Part shown: piece by piece, positions 63,910-64,000 of the stretch | How the letters are laid out: the number at the start of each line of letters is the position of its first letter | Numbering within the stretch: position 1 is the first letter of the stretch | Assembly: GCA_016777225.1 (NCBI GenBank) | Contig: JADHRW010000001.1 | Span: 234,981 to 298,980 of the forward strand | DNA: 64,000 nt | Source of the DNA: Candidatus Thalassarchaeum sp. | GTDB lineage: Archaea > Thermoplasmatota > Poseidoniia > Poseidoniales > Thalassarchaeaceae | Direction of reading: 5' to 3' | Notes under the pieces: model-generated | What the model was told of the DNA's origin: nothing | The model's database searches: none | The model's input: the letters and a program-made list of their open reading frames with translations, nothing else | Position numbers and translations under genes: made by a program

Positions 63910-64000
63910 ATGGGAGTTGGAAGCGCATACGAGCGCGAGTTACGATCTGTGCTTGCGGGTGAAGAAAAAGGTGTTCGTGCAATAACGCGATCATGTAGTG
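63910..64000 (+). CDS. Hjc-like Holliday-junction resolvase, 5' end only
   Basis: An open frame starts at ATG 63910 and runs past the window end; 30 residues are visible: MGVGSAYERELRSVLAGEEK, then GVRAITRSCS. The pattern 'G..YERELxxIL...G..a.R..gS' is the opening of archaeal Hjc, which cuts four-way junctions in recombination. An AT-rich TTTAATTAATG near 63857 could be its TATA box. The call rests on a short stretch and could be another restriction-endonuclease-fold protein. Confidence 0.5.
   Translation, partial: MGVGSAYERELRSVLAGEEKGVRAITRSCS

Overview
The window reads as a densely packed chromosome segment of a marine, AT-rich archaeon. The best fit is the Thermoplasmatota, class Poseidoniia (Marine Group II) or a near relative; this placement is inferred from gene content and is not proven. 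Archaeal markers are a GTP-dependent dephospho-CoA kinase domain, Bud32 of KEOPS, a group II chaperonin, CDC48/VAT, PyrB-PyrI, an Ncs6/TtuA-type tRNA thiolase, an MC1 chromatin protein, a stand-alone Lrp ligand-binding domain and the start of an Hjc-like resolvase. They sit among genes of bacterial or eukaryotic style (DnaK, bacterial-type ThrRS, class I fructose-bisphosphate aldolase, TrhO, SemiSWEET), a mix expected for this lineage. No insertion sequence, phage gene or CRISPR array was seen.

Layout. 1-8.7 kb: a small membrane protein; a fused pantetheine-phosphate adenylyltransferase/dephospho-CoA kinase preceded by a roughly 350-nt highly structured non-coding stretch with its own TATA box; a giant winged-helix protein; two coupled small winged-helix proteins; gluconeogenic fba-glpX; and moaC-moaE. 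8.7-17 kb: a CoA-thioester catabolic block with an FAD oxidoreductase, three enoyl-CoA hydratase-family proteins, a BoxB-like diiron epoxidase with an unknown partner, a 3-hydroxyacyl-CoA dehydrogenase, a SemiSWEET protein and an aldehyde dehydrogenase. 17-24 kb: a polyproline-repeat membrane protein, RdgB-like XTP pyrophosphatase, Bud32, NadA, a PAP2 membrane protein, an Mrp-family ATPase that has lost its CxxC motif, ArsC and tRNA-Gly(GCC). 24-35 kb: a 1008-aa surface protein, an agmatinase-family protein, leucyl aminopeptidase, PspC, DnaK with an Hsp20-like partner, and a divergent thermosome subunit. 35-50 kb: SDR-type threonine dehydrogenase, CTP synthase, a NAD-kinase-like protein, carbamate kinase, ThrRS, TrhO, a coiled-coil membrane protein, a surface Ig-like protein, a GHMP sugar kinase, PyrBI and the tRNA thiolase. 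50-57 kb: a minus-strand block CDC48, PRC-barrel, DUF4350-like, DUF58 and a polytopic membrane protein. 57-64 kb: an aldehyde dehydrogenase, a 36-residue zinc-ribbon protein, succinate dehydrogenase C-A-B ending at a hairpin terminator, MC1, a RAM domain, a macro domain and the 5' end of an Hjc-like gene.

Taken together the genes describe an aerobic heterotroph: succinate dehydrogenase, acyl-CoA and possibly aromatic-CoA breakdown, aldehyde oxidation, peptide and amino-acid use (aminopeptidase, threonine dehydrogenase, agmatinase family, carbamate kinase) and gluconeogenesis. Packing is extreme: six convergent gene pairs share a 4-bp TTAA or CTAA that supplies both stop codons. The most unusual items are the structured RNA or leader before the CoA-biosynthesis fusion gene, the Mrp ATPase whose Fe-S cysteines are replaced by an Ig-like insert, the BoxB-like epoxidase without its usual partners, and the CDC48-DUF58 cluster.
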